This document shows positions 34,033 to 43,553 of a stretch of DNA of 50,755 bases, in pieces. The position numbers were made by a program, and so were the translations under genes. This DNA comes from an uncultured Bacteroidota bacterium (GTDB taxonomy: Bacteria; Bacteroidota; Rhodothermia; Rhodothermales; Salinibacteraceae): positions 1 through 50,755 of the forward strand of contig CAJXLV010000026.1 in NCBI GenBank assembly GCA_913056185.1. Direction: 5' to 3'. A model generated the notes under the pieces. That model saw only the letters and a program-made list of their open reading frames with translations. It did not search any database and was not told the origin of the DNA. The first letter of the stretch is position 1. Every line of letters starts with the position of its first letter.

Positions 34033-34720
34033 TTACGCCCCCGCCTCCGGGCCCATCCGTAGCATCTCCTGGGCCGCGCCCTGGATGTGTGCCGCCAGGG
34101 CCGGGGAGTGCAGCACTTTCACGTCCGCCCCCCACGACCGCACGAACGCGGCCATGTTCTCGGGGCTCATCACCGTGAGCGTGACCAACAGCTCCCCCGT
34201 CCTCACGGGGCTCCATCGCCGGGGAAAGATCGCCGGGGAAAGATCGCCGGGGACGGATCGCCGGGGACGGATGGTACCGCTTGCGCCGGAAGCAGAGCGC
34301 CTTCGCCGTCGGCACCTCCAGCGCCACTGTCCGTAGCGCCTCCCCTTGTAAGCGCCTCCCCCTGTAGCGCGTGAAACCGGCCCTGAGAATGCGCCTCGGG
34401 GTCGAACTCCGTCGGGCGGGCAAAATACGTACCGGTCGCCTCCGCCCCCCGAAGGCCCGGCCGTGCAAAGTCAAACACGCGCGGCTGCTCGTGGCAGTGG
34501 GGGGGATGAGCCACGAACCGTCCTGCTCCACAATGAGCAACGGATCGCCCCGTCGACCCGACGAAAATGGTCGGACGAGGCAGAGTCGTAGTCGATGCGG
34601 AGGGCCTTACAGGCATTGGGGGTCCGCACTACCGTCCAAAAAATGCCCGCGGCCACAGTCAGGGCCAGCACCTCCCACTCCTGCAGGGCAGTGTCCTGCA
34701 CCGAAATGGCACGATCTGGG
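34033..34720 (-). pseudogene. WYL-domain transcriptional regulator, frameshifted
   Basis: Pieces of a WYL regulator can be read in order but in different frames: ALRIDYDSASSD, then DPLLIVEQDGSWLI, then HCHEQPRVFDFARP and AEATGTYFARPTEFDPEAHSQGRF, then TVALEVPTAKALCFRRKRYHPS, then the C-terminal LTVMSPENMAAFVRSWGADVKVLHSPALAAHI ending in TAA at 34033. At least three frame changes are needed. Two coincide with small tandem duplications: GGGGAGGCGCT repeated at 34335-34365 (minus strand) and a four-copy 14-bp repeat at 34215-34270. The N-terminal helix-turn-helix is not found. Confidence 0.75.
34215..34270. repeat. Four-copy 14-bp tandem repeat inside the WYL pseudogene
   Basis: The unit ATCGCCGGGGAAAG occurs four times in a row; the last two end in ACGG instead of AAAG. 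A 14-base unit shifts the reading frame with each copy gained or lost, so it probably helped to break the gene. Confidence 0.9.
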
Positions 34721-34872
34721 GCAGCCAGTGAAAGCGGCGTCCGCCCATCGCCCCCCGCTCCTCCATGTCCACCCAGCCCCGCCCAGAGGCCTCGTCGGAC
34801 ATTCTCCGTCCGGCAGCTCCCACACGCACCCGTACCTTTGGTGCGTACTGCATGTTCGCAGTGATCGCCTGG

Positions 34873-35237
34873 TTGACTTCTCCCATTCATCGACCGGAAC
34901 CGACGACCACCGGCGCCTTGGGGGTACCCAGATCTCCAGGTGCGTTTGAAGCAATTGCTTCAGTTCGGGTCTGATGGGCCCCACTGAGGTTCTTCGCTGC
35001 GTTAATGTCTCTGTCGTGATGAGCAGAGCACTCGCTGCACGTCCAGTCTCGCACGTCCAAGGGCTTTTTGCCGTCGACGTGCCCGCACTCCGAACACCGC
35101 TGGCTGGACGGGAACCACTTGTCGGCAATCACGAGCGTTCGCCTATGCCACTCGCACTTGTCTCTCAGGCGACGGACCACCCGGCTAAAGCCGGGAGCCC
35201 TACAGGCCCTTCTCAAACTCTACCCAACACTATAGAG
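34873..35237 (-). mobile_element. Partial IS200/IS605-type element with a TnpB C-terminal remnant
   Basis: The right part starts GTTGACTTCTCCC and CATTCATCGACCGG, sharing these words with the relic at 29257 but without its outer hairpin. The left part (GCTAAAGCCGGGAGCCCTACAGGCCCTTCTC..CTACCCA..TAGAG) matches the other relic's far end. Between them lies the tnpB 3' part. The catalytic N-terminal two-thirds of tnpB and any tnpA are missing. Confidence 0.75.
34887..35216 (-). pseudogene. TnpB (OrfB_Zn_ribbon) C-terminal fragment
   Basis: The roughly 109 residues read LRDKCEWHRRTLVIADKWFPSSQRCSECGHVDGKKPLDVRDWTCSECSAHHDRDINAAKNL. This is the C-terminal zinc ribbon (two CxxC pairs) followed by the D-R-D-x-N-A-A-x-N motif holding the third RuvC-like acidic residue of TnpB. 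Intact TnpB is about 400 residues, so most of the RuvC domain is gone and the protein cannot act as an RNA-guided nuclease. Confidence 0.85.
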
Positions 35238-35240
35238 CCG

Positions 35241-35753
35241 ATGGATGCTGCCCAGTCGCCGGAGGCCCCGCGCCCGCACCGCCGCTCCGTGCAAGGGGGG
35301 TGGGAAACGCTCGTCGCATGCGCTTCGCTCGCCATCCTCCCCGGCTGTGCCGCTCCGGCCCACCGCCAATGCTGGGGTCTGGGGGCCGCGGCCCTGGGCC
35401 TCCTCCTCGGGGCGGCCGCACTGCTAACAGAGACAATGCAGCACGACGCGTCGGTCCAGCTTCGCCGCTCGACGGCCTACGTCTCGGCACCGCGGGAGAG
35501 GGGCGCTACGGACTTTGCCCGCCGCGTCGCAAGGCAGGTTCTCAGCGTATCCGTACGGCACCCGCACATCGATTCGGTCGTCGTCCGCTACACCGCCTCC
35601 TGCCCCGATCGGAGCGAACGGGCACGCGACCGGTGGAGGGGGACGAGCACCTTCGATGCCGCCGCGGCGCGAGCACACGCAACGGTGGCGGCGTACCGCC
35701 GCTCTTTGCCCTTCCGGGCCCCGTTCGTCACGGGGTACGCTCCCTGTCCTTGA
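35241..35753 (+). CDS. Hypothetical membrane-anchored protein
   Basis: The product has 170 residues. A basic start is followed by two hydrophobic stretches (VACASLAILPGC and GLGAAALGLLLGAAALL), then a region with VARQVLSVSVRHPHIDSVVVRYTASCP and a short Pro-rich end. It could be a small inner-membrane protein with a periplasmic domain. It begins three bases after the IS605-like relic, so its promoter may have been replaced. No family is recognised, and it may not be a real gene. Confidence 0.4.
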   Translation: MDAAQSPEAPRPHRRSVQGGWETLVACASLAILPGCAAPAHRQCWGLGAAALGLLLGAAALLTETMQHDASVQLRRSTAYVSAPRERGATDFARRVARQVLSVSVRHPHIDSVVVRYTASCPDRSERARDRWRGTSTFDAAAARAHATVAAYRRSLPFRAPFVTGYAPCP

Positions 35754-35820
35754 GCCCCCTTGCCCAGCGAATCTGTCGGGGGACGCCCTGCAAATGCGCG
35801 CCGTCAAGGAGGAGGCCCCC

Positions 35821-38343
35821 TCACAGAAACCGCACCACGCTCACCCCTACGCTCAGCCCGGGGGCATCGAGGCGCTTGGTGAGGTCGAAGCGGAGGGTAT
35901 CGTAGAGAAGGCCGTTGACGGACAGGCCCAGTTCGTGGTGCATTGTGTCCGCCGTGCGCAGCGGCACGCCCCGGCGCCGCAGCCGTAGCGCCGTGTCATC
36001 GTCGATCCAGGTGCGGCCGTGCCCGCCGTGCAGGAGGAGCTCAATGTCCTGCTCGACCGGCGCCTGCCACCCGAGCAGCTCGAACGGCACGGTGCGGAAG
36101 TTGTGCTCCCAGAAAAAGGCGACGTGGTGCTCACCCTGGTAGGGGCGGTCGTCGAGCGTACGCAGCGCCCCGTACGGCGTGTAGGGCAGGGGGCTGGCCT
36201 CAATGACCCCGAAGCGCTGCAGCGGCAGCGTGCCGAAGGACGTGCCGGCATCGAGCCGGAGGCTGAGCGTGTTGGGCCGGAAGCGGCGCAGGAAGAAGGT
36301 CTCGACGTGCGCATTGGCCACGGCCTCCACGCGCGTAAACTCAAAATCGCTCGCCGGTAGGCTGGGGCCACTGTGCTCGACGGACGCCTGCAGGCGGTTG
36401 ATGGGGAGAACGCCGAGCAGCCCGCCGTCGCCCAGCGTGGCCGTAAGCGCGACCGACCGCATCCATCCGTCCTGCACCGGCGGATTCGGCGGCTGTGTCA
36501 CGGACCGTCCGAGGACGTTGTAGCTCGTGGTCTTGGCCACGGAGAAGTGCCGCTCGTTGCGCAGCTGAAGCGCAAGGTCCAGCGCTGCTCCCTCAACGGA
36601 CTGCCGCAGCGCCAGCCGCATGCGCTCGTTGCCGAGGTAGTCAAAGTACTCCGGCTCGCCCGAAAGGGCCCACAGGCTGTTGGAAAGGCGCGCCCAGACC
36701 GGGGCGATGCGCGACCGCGCCCGGTAGCGCGGCTCGATGCCGTAGTGGTACTCGGCGGACAGGGCCGTATTGCTCCCCAGCGGCAGGGTGGCTTCGCCCC
36801 CGTACGACCACTGCGTGGATCCCGACGGGCCGGTGTTGTAACCGCCCCGCCCCGTGACGGCGAGCGGCCCGACGCCGAGGTCGAGCCGCAGGCCAACGTG
36901 TCCCCCCTCCACGCGGTTGAAGCGAAAAACTGGAAGCCCGCCCTCCACGTGGACGAACGAGGCCGTTGCTTCGTCGCCGTCGCCCTCCGTCGTATCGGGC
37001 GCGGCCGCCTCGTCCGCGTCGTCTCCCAAACTGAGCCCCCCCTCCTCGACGAGACCGCGGTCCTGGAGCCATCCGTAGAGTCCGCCCGGATCGAACGCAT
37101 CTTGTACCGTGTCGGTGCTGTCGATGCGCCGGTAGGCCGCACGTTCCGTCTCCGTGTAGGGAACAAAGGGTCCCTCCTCGCCGAGCGAGTCCAACCGCCC
37201 TCCCGCAGACGACCGGGCGAACGCGAGGCTGTCGGGCGCCCTCACGACCTGATCGGTCGTGTCACGGTAGAGCGAGTCCGGGACCGCCACGTTGATCTGA
37301 TAATCGCTCAGGCGGCTGACCTGGCGAATACGGATGTCGGAGAGCGAAATGAGCGCGGACAGTTGCACGTTTAGGTCGCGCTGGGCCCGGAAGTCGACAG
37401 GCAGCCAGTACGGCCCGCCAAAGTTGGAGAATTGCTGCTCGAAGGCAACATCGACCTCCTTCAGCACCCGCGACGTGCTCAGTGAGGTTGTGGGGCGGAG
37501 ATGGGCTTCGAGCAGGGCATAGGTGCTGTCAAGCACCGTCACAGTGCCCCGGAACGTGGACGAGAGGCGATTGGCCGGCTCCACCTCGATGCGGAAGGCC
37601 TGCCGCCCATTGATGGCGCGCGTGGTGTCGAGCGTAAAGTCGTAGTAGTCGGGCGCGTCCGGATGCGTGACCCCTACCATGCGGGTGCCCAAGACCTCCA
37701 CGTTGTCGCGGTACAGGTTGAGGACAGACGTGGCGGCGGGCAGCGACGCGTCAGTGACGCCCTGGAGGTTGGCCGTGCCCCGCTGGGAGCGCACGACTTC
37801 GCGGGATCCTCGCTTCGCGTCCCAGAAGGCAATGGTCTGGCTCTCGGCGATGGCGGCAATGGTGGTGTCGCTGGCCAGCGCAAACCGGTTGTACGCCTTC
37901 ACCGAGTAGCTCTTCAGCGCGGGCCACCACTCCTGCTTTCGCTCGATGACGCGGCGCATGAGGGTCTCGCCGGGAGTTTCGCGGCCCGTTACCACCATCT
38001 CCTCCATCTGCACCGTCGACGGCGCGAGGCGGAAGGTCTGCTGCGGGTCGGTCGCGGTCGTGATGCGGCGCCGGGCCGAGGCGTACCCCACGTAGCGCAC
38101 CACCACGGTCACGGGCAGGCTGTCGAGCCGCAGGGAATAGCGCCCGTCCACGTTCGTGATGGTGCCCTCGTACGCCCCCGCAATGCGGAGATTGGCCTGG
38201 GGCAGGGGCCTGCCCGTCTCCGCGTCCACCACGCGGCCGCGCAGGGTTTTGACGGCGGCATCCTGGGCGTGCACCGTCGCCGCCCCCACGAGCAACAGAC
38301 CGACCCATCCGAGGAGAAACGCAAGTGGAGAGTATCGACACAT
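35821..38343 (-). CDS. Outer-membrane protein with CarboxypepD_reg-like N-domain and DUF5686-type barrel
   Basis: The product has 840 residues. A signal peptide (MCRYSPLAFLLGWVGLLLVGAATVHAQ) is followed by a CarboxypepD_reg-like beta-sandwich (about 33-110; LRGRVVDAETGRPLPQANLRIAGAYEGTITNVDGRYSLRL), then a DUF5686 pattern (MRRVIERKQEWWPALKSYSVKAYNRFAL) and a long beta-rich C-terminal part with alternating strands ending in VSVVRFL, an aromatic outer-membrane terminus. Such proteins are common in Bacteroidota and their transport or assembly role is poorly known. It is the last gene of the minus-strand block after the MacAB-TolC-type exporter. The ATG at 38343 fixes the signal peptide. Confidence 0.85.
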   Translation of the reverse strand: MCRYSPLAFLLGWVGLLLVGAATVHAQDAAVKTLRGRVVDAETGRPLPQANLRIAGAYEGTITNVDGRYSLRLDSLPVTVVVRYVGYASARRRITTATDPQQTFRLAPSTVQMEEMVVTGRETPGETLMRRVIERKQEWWPALKSYSVKAYNRFALASDTTIAAIAESQTIAFWDAKRGSREVVRSQRGTANLQGVTDASLPAATSVLNLYRDNVEVLGTRMVGVTHPDAPDYYDFTLDTTRAINGRQAFRIEVEPANRLSSTFRGTVTVLDSTYALLEAHLRPTTSLSTSRVLKEVDVAFEQQFSNFGGPYWLPVDFRAQRDLNVQLSALISLSDIRIRQVSRLSDYQINVAVPDSLYRDTTDQVVRAPDSLAFARSSAGGRLDSLGEEGPFVPYTETERAAYRRIDSTDTVQDAFDPGGLYGWLQDRGLVEEGGLSLGDDADEAAAPDTTEGDGDEATASFVHVEGGLPVFRFNRVEGGHVGLRLDLGVGPLAVTGRGGYNTGPSGSTQWSYGGEATLPLGSNTALSAEYHYGIEPRYRARSRIAPVWARLSNSLWALSGEPEYFDYLGNERMRLALRQSVEGAALDLALQLRNERHFSVAKTTSYNVLGRSVTQPPNPPVQDGWMRSVALTATLGDGGLLGVLPINRLQASVEHSGPSLPASDFEFTRVEAVANAHVETFFLRRFRPNTLSLRLDAGTSFGTLPLQRFGVIEASPLPYTPYGALRTLDDRPYQGEHHVAFFWEHNFRTVPFELLGWQAPVEQDIELLLHGGHGRTWIDDDTALRLRRRGVPLRTADTMHHELGLSVNGLLYDTLRFDLTKRLDAPGLSVGVSVVRFL

Positions 38344-38433
38344 GGCAGAACTGGCATTGATCTGAGAAGTCCCCTCGCTGTCCCCGCCCGGCCACGACGT
38401 GCAGAACGAGCCCAGGGGGGCTGGGCCGCCCCC

Positions 38434-38513
38434 GCTCCGTCTCGCCGCCGCTCCGTCTCGTCTCGGCTCCGTCTCGTCTCGGCTCCGTCCCGTCTCGGCT
38501 CCGTCTCGCCGCC
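38434..38513. repeat. Five-copy 16-bp tandem repeat (minisatellite)
   Basis: Five head-to-tail units of GCTCCGTCTCGTCTCG, with the outer two copies ending CGCCGCC instead. It fills the gap between the ABC ATPase stop (38534) and the outer-membrane protein start (38343). Copy-number change would alter spacing between the two genes, not a protein. Confidence 0.92.
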
Positions 38514-38533
38514 GGTTGGCCACGCCCCCACAC

Positions 38534-39322
<789 letters not shown>

Positions 39323-39391
39323 GGAGAAAGGCGGGCGGATGTACGGAAAAGATGTGCGAGGAAGACGGAACGGGGGCGTGCGGGCGCGGGC

Positions 39392-40750
39392 CTACTCCGC
39401 CGTGGCGACGGCCGCCCTGCGCCCGCCGCGCTGCTGCGTGCGAATGGTGGCGCCGGGCTCCAGCTCGCGGCTCACCGCACTGTAGGGGCCGGTAATCACC
39501 GTCTCGCCAGCCTCCAGCCCCGAGCGGATGTGCATGTACGTATCGTCGGCGATGCCGGTGGTCACCTCCACCATGCGCGCCGAATCGCCCTCCGCCACGA
39601 ACACCACCCGGCGCAGGTCCTCCTCGGGGGCCTCGGGGGCGCGGGCACTGTCGGCCTGCGGGCCTACCTCATTGAAGTCGCGCACAGTGACGGCCTGGAT
39701 GGGCACCGCCACGGCCTTTTGCACCGTCTCCGTGTAAATGTCGACGGAGCCGCTCATGCCGGGGCGAATCACCGGGCCGTTGACGGAGGCGGTGGGGCGC
39801 TCCGGGCGGGCCAGGCCGCCTTCTTCGCGGGTGACAGCGGGGCCAGTGTTGGGGGTGCCCAGGATGCGGATGGTGACGGGAAAGTTGGTCACCTCGTTCT
39901 GGCTGCCCTCGTTCTGGATGCGGGCCGAGTTCGCAATTTCTGTGACGGTGCCCCGAAAGGAGCGATCCGCGTACGCATCGAACTCCACGGAGGCCGAATC
40001 GTCCCCGGCCACGTTCACCACGTCGTTCTCGTTGACGTCCACCTCCAGCTCCATCTGGTCGAGCTGGGCAATGTTCATCATCTCGGTGCCCGCGCGCTCG
40101 CGGGTGCCCACCACGCGCTCCCCCACCTCCACCGTGAGCTTGCTCACCGTCCCATCCATGGGGGCGAAGAGGCGCGTTTTTTGGAGCTGCTCGCGGGCGT
40201 CGCGGAGGCTGGCCTGGGCGCTCTTCACGCGGTAGCGCGCCGCCTCCAGCTGCGCCACGGACTGCTGGTAGGTGGAGCGGGCGTTTTCGAGCTCACTTTC
40301 GGGGATGACCTCTTTTTCGTAGAGCTGCTGCTTGCGCTCGAAGGCCTGGCGGGCCTGCACGGAGTCGGCCCGGCGGCGGGCCCGGTTGGCCTTTTGCTGC
40401 GCCACCTGCGCCTGCCGCTCCTCCAGCTGCGCGCGGTAATCGTCCGGCTTGAGGCGGGCCAGCAGGTCGCCCCGCTCCACCGCGTCGCCCTCCTGCACGG
40501 GCAGCGCCACAATCTCGCCCGACACATCGGGGCTGATGGTGACCTCCACCTCCGGCTGGGCGCGGCCGAACGCGGTAACCACCTCGGTGATGGTGCGCGT
40601 CTGTGCGGTCTCGGTCTCGACGGACACGCCGGTGGGCCCGCCCCCAAACCAACCGAGGCCCCAGCCGAGGCCGCCGACAAGGAGGAGCACGGCCAGCAGG
40701 CCGCCGCCCGCGTACAGCAGGCGATGGGAGGTGCCACTGGAGGATGCCAT
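39392..40750 (-). CDS. Periplasmic adaptor (membrane fusion) protein, MacA-like
   Basis: The product has 452 residues. One N-terminal membrane helix (LLYAGGGLLAVLLLVGGLGWGLGW) is followed by a lipoyl/barrel-sandwich half (VSGEIVALPVQEGDAVERGDLLARLKPDDY), a long coiled-coil hairpin (about 95-190), the second lipoyl half (APMDGTVSKLTVEVGERVVGT) and beta-barrel and membrane-proximal domains. It bridges the inner-membrane transporter and the TolC-like channel. The ATG at 40750 is preferred to a TTG three codons earlier. Order and strand place it between tolC and the ATPase gene. Confidence 0.94.
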   Translation of the reverse strand: MASSSGTSHRLLYAGGGLLAVLLLVGGLGWGLGWFGGGPTGVSVETETAQTRTITEVVTAFGRAQPEVEVTISPDVSGEIVALPVQEGDAVERGDLLARLKPDDYRAQLEERQAQVAQQKANRARRRADSVQARQAFERKQQLYEKEVIPESELENARSTYQQSVAQLEAARYRVKSAQASLRDAREQLQKTRLFAPMDGTVSKLTVEVGERVVGTRERAGTEMMNIAQLDQMELEVDVNENDVVNVAGDDSASVEFDAYADRSFRGTVTEIANSARIQNEGSQNEVTNFPVTIRILGTPNTGPAVTREEGGLARPERPTASVNGPVIRPGMSGSVDIYTETVQKAVAVPIQAVTVRDFNEVGPQADSARAPEAPEEDLRRVVFVAEGDSARMVEVTTGIADDTYMHIRSGLEAGETVITGPYSAVSRELEPGATIRTQQRGGRRAAVATAE

Positions 40751-40798
40751 GACGAACAAAGAGGGGTTGTGCGAAAGAAGGCGGAAGAGAAGCGGAGT

Positions 40799-42229
40799 TT
40801 ACCGGGCCGTCGGGGCGTCGGCAAGGGGGGCGTTGGGGTCCAGCGTGCCGACGCGGTAGTCAATGCGCTTGCGCTGAAACAGCACCTGGTACTGGGCCTG
40901 CACCTGGTCGCTGGCGGCGCTCACAAAGTCGCGCCGGGCATTCTGCAGCTCTACAATGGAGGCTGAGCCCAGGTTGTACCGCTCCAGCGTGGCATCGCGG
41001 CTCTGCCGGGCGGCGCGCAGGCGCTTGGTGGCCGCGTCCAGCTGCTTCACGGCGTTGCGGTAGTCGAGGTACGCCTGCCGCACCTGCAGGGCCACCTGCT
41101 GCCGCTGGTCCTGCAGCGCGTAGCGGGCGCTCTGGGCCTGTACCTGCGCCTGCTCCACCTGCGCGGAGCGGTTCAGGTTGTTGAAGATCGGAATGTTGAG
41201 CGAGAACGACACCGAGCCGCCCCGGTTAATGTCCAGCTGATTTCCAAAACTGTTGTCGGTTGTCTCGCCCGGCAGTCCCCGGCTCGACCAGTCGCTCCCG
41301 TAATTGCCACTAATCGAGAGGCTGGGGTAGTAGGAGGAGCGCGCGGCCCGGATGCCCGTCTCGGCGGCGCGCTGCTCGGCCCGGGCCACCTCCAGGTCGA
41401 GGCGCTGCTGAAAGGCCTGGTCGATAAGCGCCGAGAGGTCGTACGTCTCCACGCGTGCACTGTCGGTCTGCAGGCCGGGCTGCTGAAAGGCGTAGGCCTT
41501 GCGCGGGCTCAGTTGAAGGGTCTGGATGAGGCGCGTCTTGCTCACCTCGCGCTCGCGCTCGGCCTGCAGCAGCTGCTGCTCCGCATCGGCCACGTCGGCC
41601 TGCTGCGTGTACAAGTCCGACACCGGCCGCGACCCCGCCTCCACAAAGGCCCGGATTTGCTCCAGCTGCTGGCGGCGAGTGTCCAGCTCCTCGCGGCGCA
41701 CGCGCACCAGCTCGCGGCTTTCGGCCAGGGCGATAAACTGGTCCACCACCGTGAACACCACCTCTCGGCGCGACTGCTTCAGGCTCATGCGGTCGGCGTC
41801 GGCCTGGGTCTGTGCCTGGGTCAGCGAGGCAGTGTTCTCGAAGCCGTTAAAAATTGTGAGGCTGGAATTGCCGCCGAGATTGAAGAAGTCGGTCGAGCGC
41901 GTGGTAAAGTCGCCCGTGACCTGGCTAAAGTTGCGGCCGTAGCGGCGAGAGACGCTGGAGCGGATGCTGGCGTCGGGCAAGAAGTCCATCCACTCGGACT
42001 GCACCTGCAGGTTGGACTGCCGCGCCGTGGCCTGCGCGCGCTTGATGTCCGTGTTTTGGTCGAGGGCAATGCGCACCGCCTCCCCAAACGCGATGCGGGT
42101 GGTGTCCTGCGGCCCCGGCTGCGCGCGGCTCGTCTGCCCGGCGGCCCCGAGCACGAGCACCGCGACCAGCACGGCGGGGCGGACCAGGGGAGAAAGAGCG
42201 GACAGGTGAATGTGGAGGGACGAAGGCAT
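40799..42229 (-). CDS. TolC-like outer-membrane efflux channel
   Basis: The product has 476 residues. A signal peptide (to about residue 36, ASRAQ-like) is followed by the duplicated outer-membrane efflux protein fold: RIAFGEAVRIALDQNTDIKRAQATARQ in the first half and YPSLSISGNYGSDW with SFSLNIPIFNNLNRSAQVEQAQVQ in the second, then helical LQVRQAYLDYRNAVKQLDAATKRL. It forms a trimeric channel across the outer membrane for the exporter encoded around it. Confidence 0.94.
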   Translation of the reverse strand: MPSSLHIHLSALSPLVRPAVLVAVLVLGAAGQTSRAQPGPQDTTRIAFGEAVRIALDQNTDIKRAQATARQSNLQVQSEWMDFLPDASIRSSVSRRYGRNFSQVTGDFTTRSTDFFNLGGNSSLTIFNGFENTASLTQAQTQADADRMSLKQSRREVVFTVVDQFIALAESRELVRVRREELDTRRQQLEQIRAFVEAGSRPVSDLYTQQADVADAEQQLLQAEREREVSKTRLIQTLQLSPRKAYAFQQPGLQTDSARVETYDLSALIDQAFQQRLDLEVARAEQRAAETGIRAARSSYYPSLSISGNYGSDWSSRGLPGETTDNSFGNQLDINRGGSVSFSLNIPIFNNLNRSAQVEQAQVQAQSARYALQDQRQQVALQVRQAYLDYRNAVKQLDAATKRLRAARQSRDATLERYNLGSASIVELQNARRDFVSAASDQVQAQYQVLFQRKRIDYRVGTLDPNAPLADAPTAR

Positions 42230-42271
42230 GGTGTGGTGCAGTCAGTCGAAAAAAGCGAAACACAGAGGGCG

Positions 42272-43492
42272 CTACTCGTAGCGCAGCGATTCGATGGGAT
42301 CGAGGCGGGCAGCCTTGTAGGCGGGGTATCCGCCAAAGACGACCGCGAGCAGGGTGACGCCGCCGACGGCAAGGGCTGCCCACCCCCACGGAAAGGAGGG
42401 CGCAATGTCCCAGTACAGCGCCGCCACATTGCCGCCCAGTCCCCCGAGGACGATGCCAATCAGCCCCCCAATCTGACAGAGGATAATGGCCTCCAGCAAA
42501 AACTGCCAGAGGATGTCGCGCCACTTGGCCCCCACCGCCTTGCGGACGCCGATCTCGCGAGTGCGCTCGGTCACGGAAACGAGCATGATGTTCATGATGC
42601 CCACGCCGGCGGCCAGCAGCGAGATGAGCCCGACGAGCGCGCCCCCCGTGGTGAGGATGCGGGTAAACTGCGCAAAGGTGCTGCGCAAAAAGTCGCTCGC
42701 CTCGATGTTGAAGGTGCTGGGGGCGCCGGGCTCCACTTGTCGGAGAACGCGCAGGGTGCTGCGCACTGCGTCGATGGCGGCGGGCAGTTGTGCGGCCGAC
42801 GCGGCCCGGATGCGCACGTCGTCCATGTTGCGGCCACCGCCCCCGTACGTTGCCAGAAGATGCGGCATGGGGGCGTACACCCGCGTGTTGGGGTCGCGGA
42901 AGAGGCCCGCCTTTTCATCCAGCACGCCCACCACCTGCAGCCGCACGCGCCCCACCCGTACGTCCTTGCCCAGCGGGCTGGAGGCGGGAAAGAGCGTCTC
43001 TGCCACCGCGGACCCCAGCAGGGCCACCGGCCGCCCGTTCTCGACATCCTGCGCGACAAACGGGCGCCCCGCGCGCATCTCGTAGCCAAAGGTGCCGAGG
43101 AAGGCCGTGTCGGTGCCGTAGAGCGTAATGTTGGGGTTGGTCTCTGCCCGGGCCGATTGCGCCTTTACGCCCCCATCAAAGCGCTCGCTGGCACTGATGG
43201 TGACGGGCACGTCCACCCGCTCCTTGAGCTGCTCCACCTGGGCGTGCGTAAGGGGCGGATGGTAGCGCTCCGGCCCGCCGCCGCGGACGTAGTCGTAGCG
43301 CTCCACCGAAACGGTGGAGGCGCCGAGGCCCTGGATGGAGCTTTTGAAGTAGAGGTCGATCACGTCCACCGCCGTCACGGCGGCAATGACGGCAAACACG
43401 CCGATCACGATGCCCAACAGGGTGAGGGCGGAGCGCAACGTGTTGGCCCGCAGCGCCTGGAGCGCTTCGCGCACCGTCTCAAATCCGCGCAT
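42272..43492 (-). CDS. MacB/FtsX-type ABC permease (first of two)
   Basis: The product has 406 residues. One N-terminal helix (SALTLLGIVIGVFAVIAAVTAV) precedes a large periplasmic MacB-type domain (about 45-270; contains GTDTAFLGTFGYEMRAGRPF), and three C-terminal helices carry the FtsX block (LLAAGVGIMNIMLVSVTERTREIGVRKAVGAK). There is no fused ATPase, unlike E. coli MacB. It ends LRYE like its neighbour, of which it is a diverged paralogue. Together they probably form a heterodimer driven by the separate ATPase. Confidence 0.94.
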   Translation of the reverse strand: MRGFETVREALQALRANTLRSALTLLGIVIGVFAVIAAVTAVDVIDLYFKSSIQGLGASTVSVERYDYVRGGGPERYHPPLTHAQVEQLKERVDVPVTISASERFDGGVKAQSARAETNPNITLYGTDTAFLGTFGYEMRAGRPFVAQDVENGRPVALLGSAVAETLFPASSPLGKDVRVGRVRLQVVGVLDEKAGLFRDPNTRVYAPMPHLLATYGGGGRNMDDVRIRAASAAQLPAAIDAVRSTLRVLRQVEPGAPSTFNIEASDFLRSTFAQFTRILTTGGALVGLISLLAAGVGIMNIMLVSVTERTREIGVRKAVGAKWRDILWQFLLEAIILCQIGGLIGIVLGGLGGNVAALYWDIAPSFPWGWAALAVGGVTLLAVVFGGYPAYKAARLDPIESLRYE

Positions 43493-43553
43493 GACGGGAG
43501 GCTGTTGGTTCGAAGAGCACGCAGGGCGCCCCGGGCGTCGGGGCCGACGGAGG

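Noticed and set aside
34873..35237. Functional TnpB nuclease locus
   Set aside because: Only the last quarter of tnpB remains and one end hairpin is lost; no omega-RNA-guided activity is possible from this copy.
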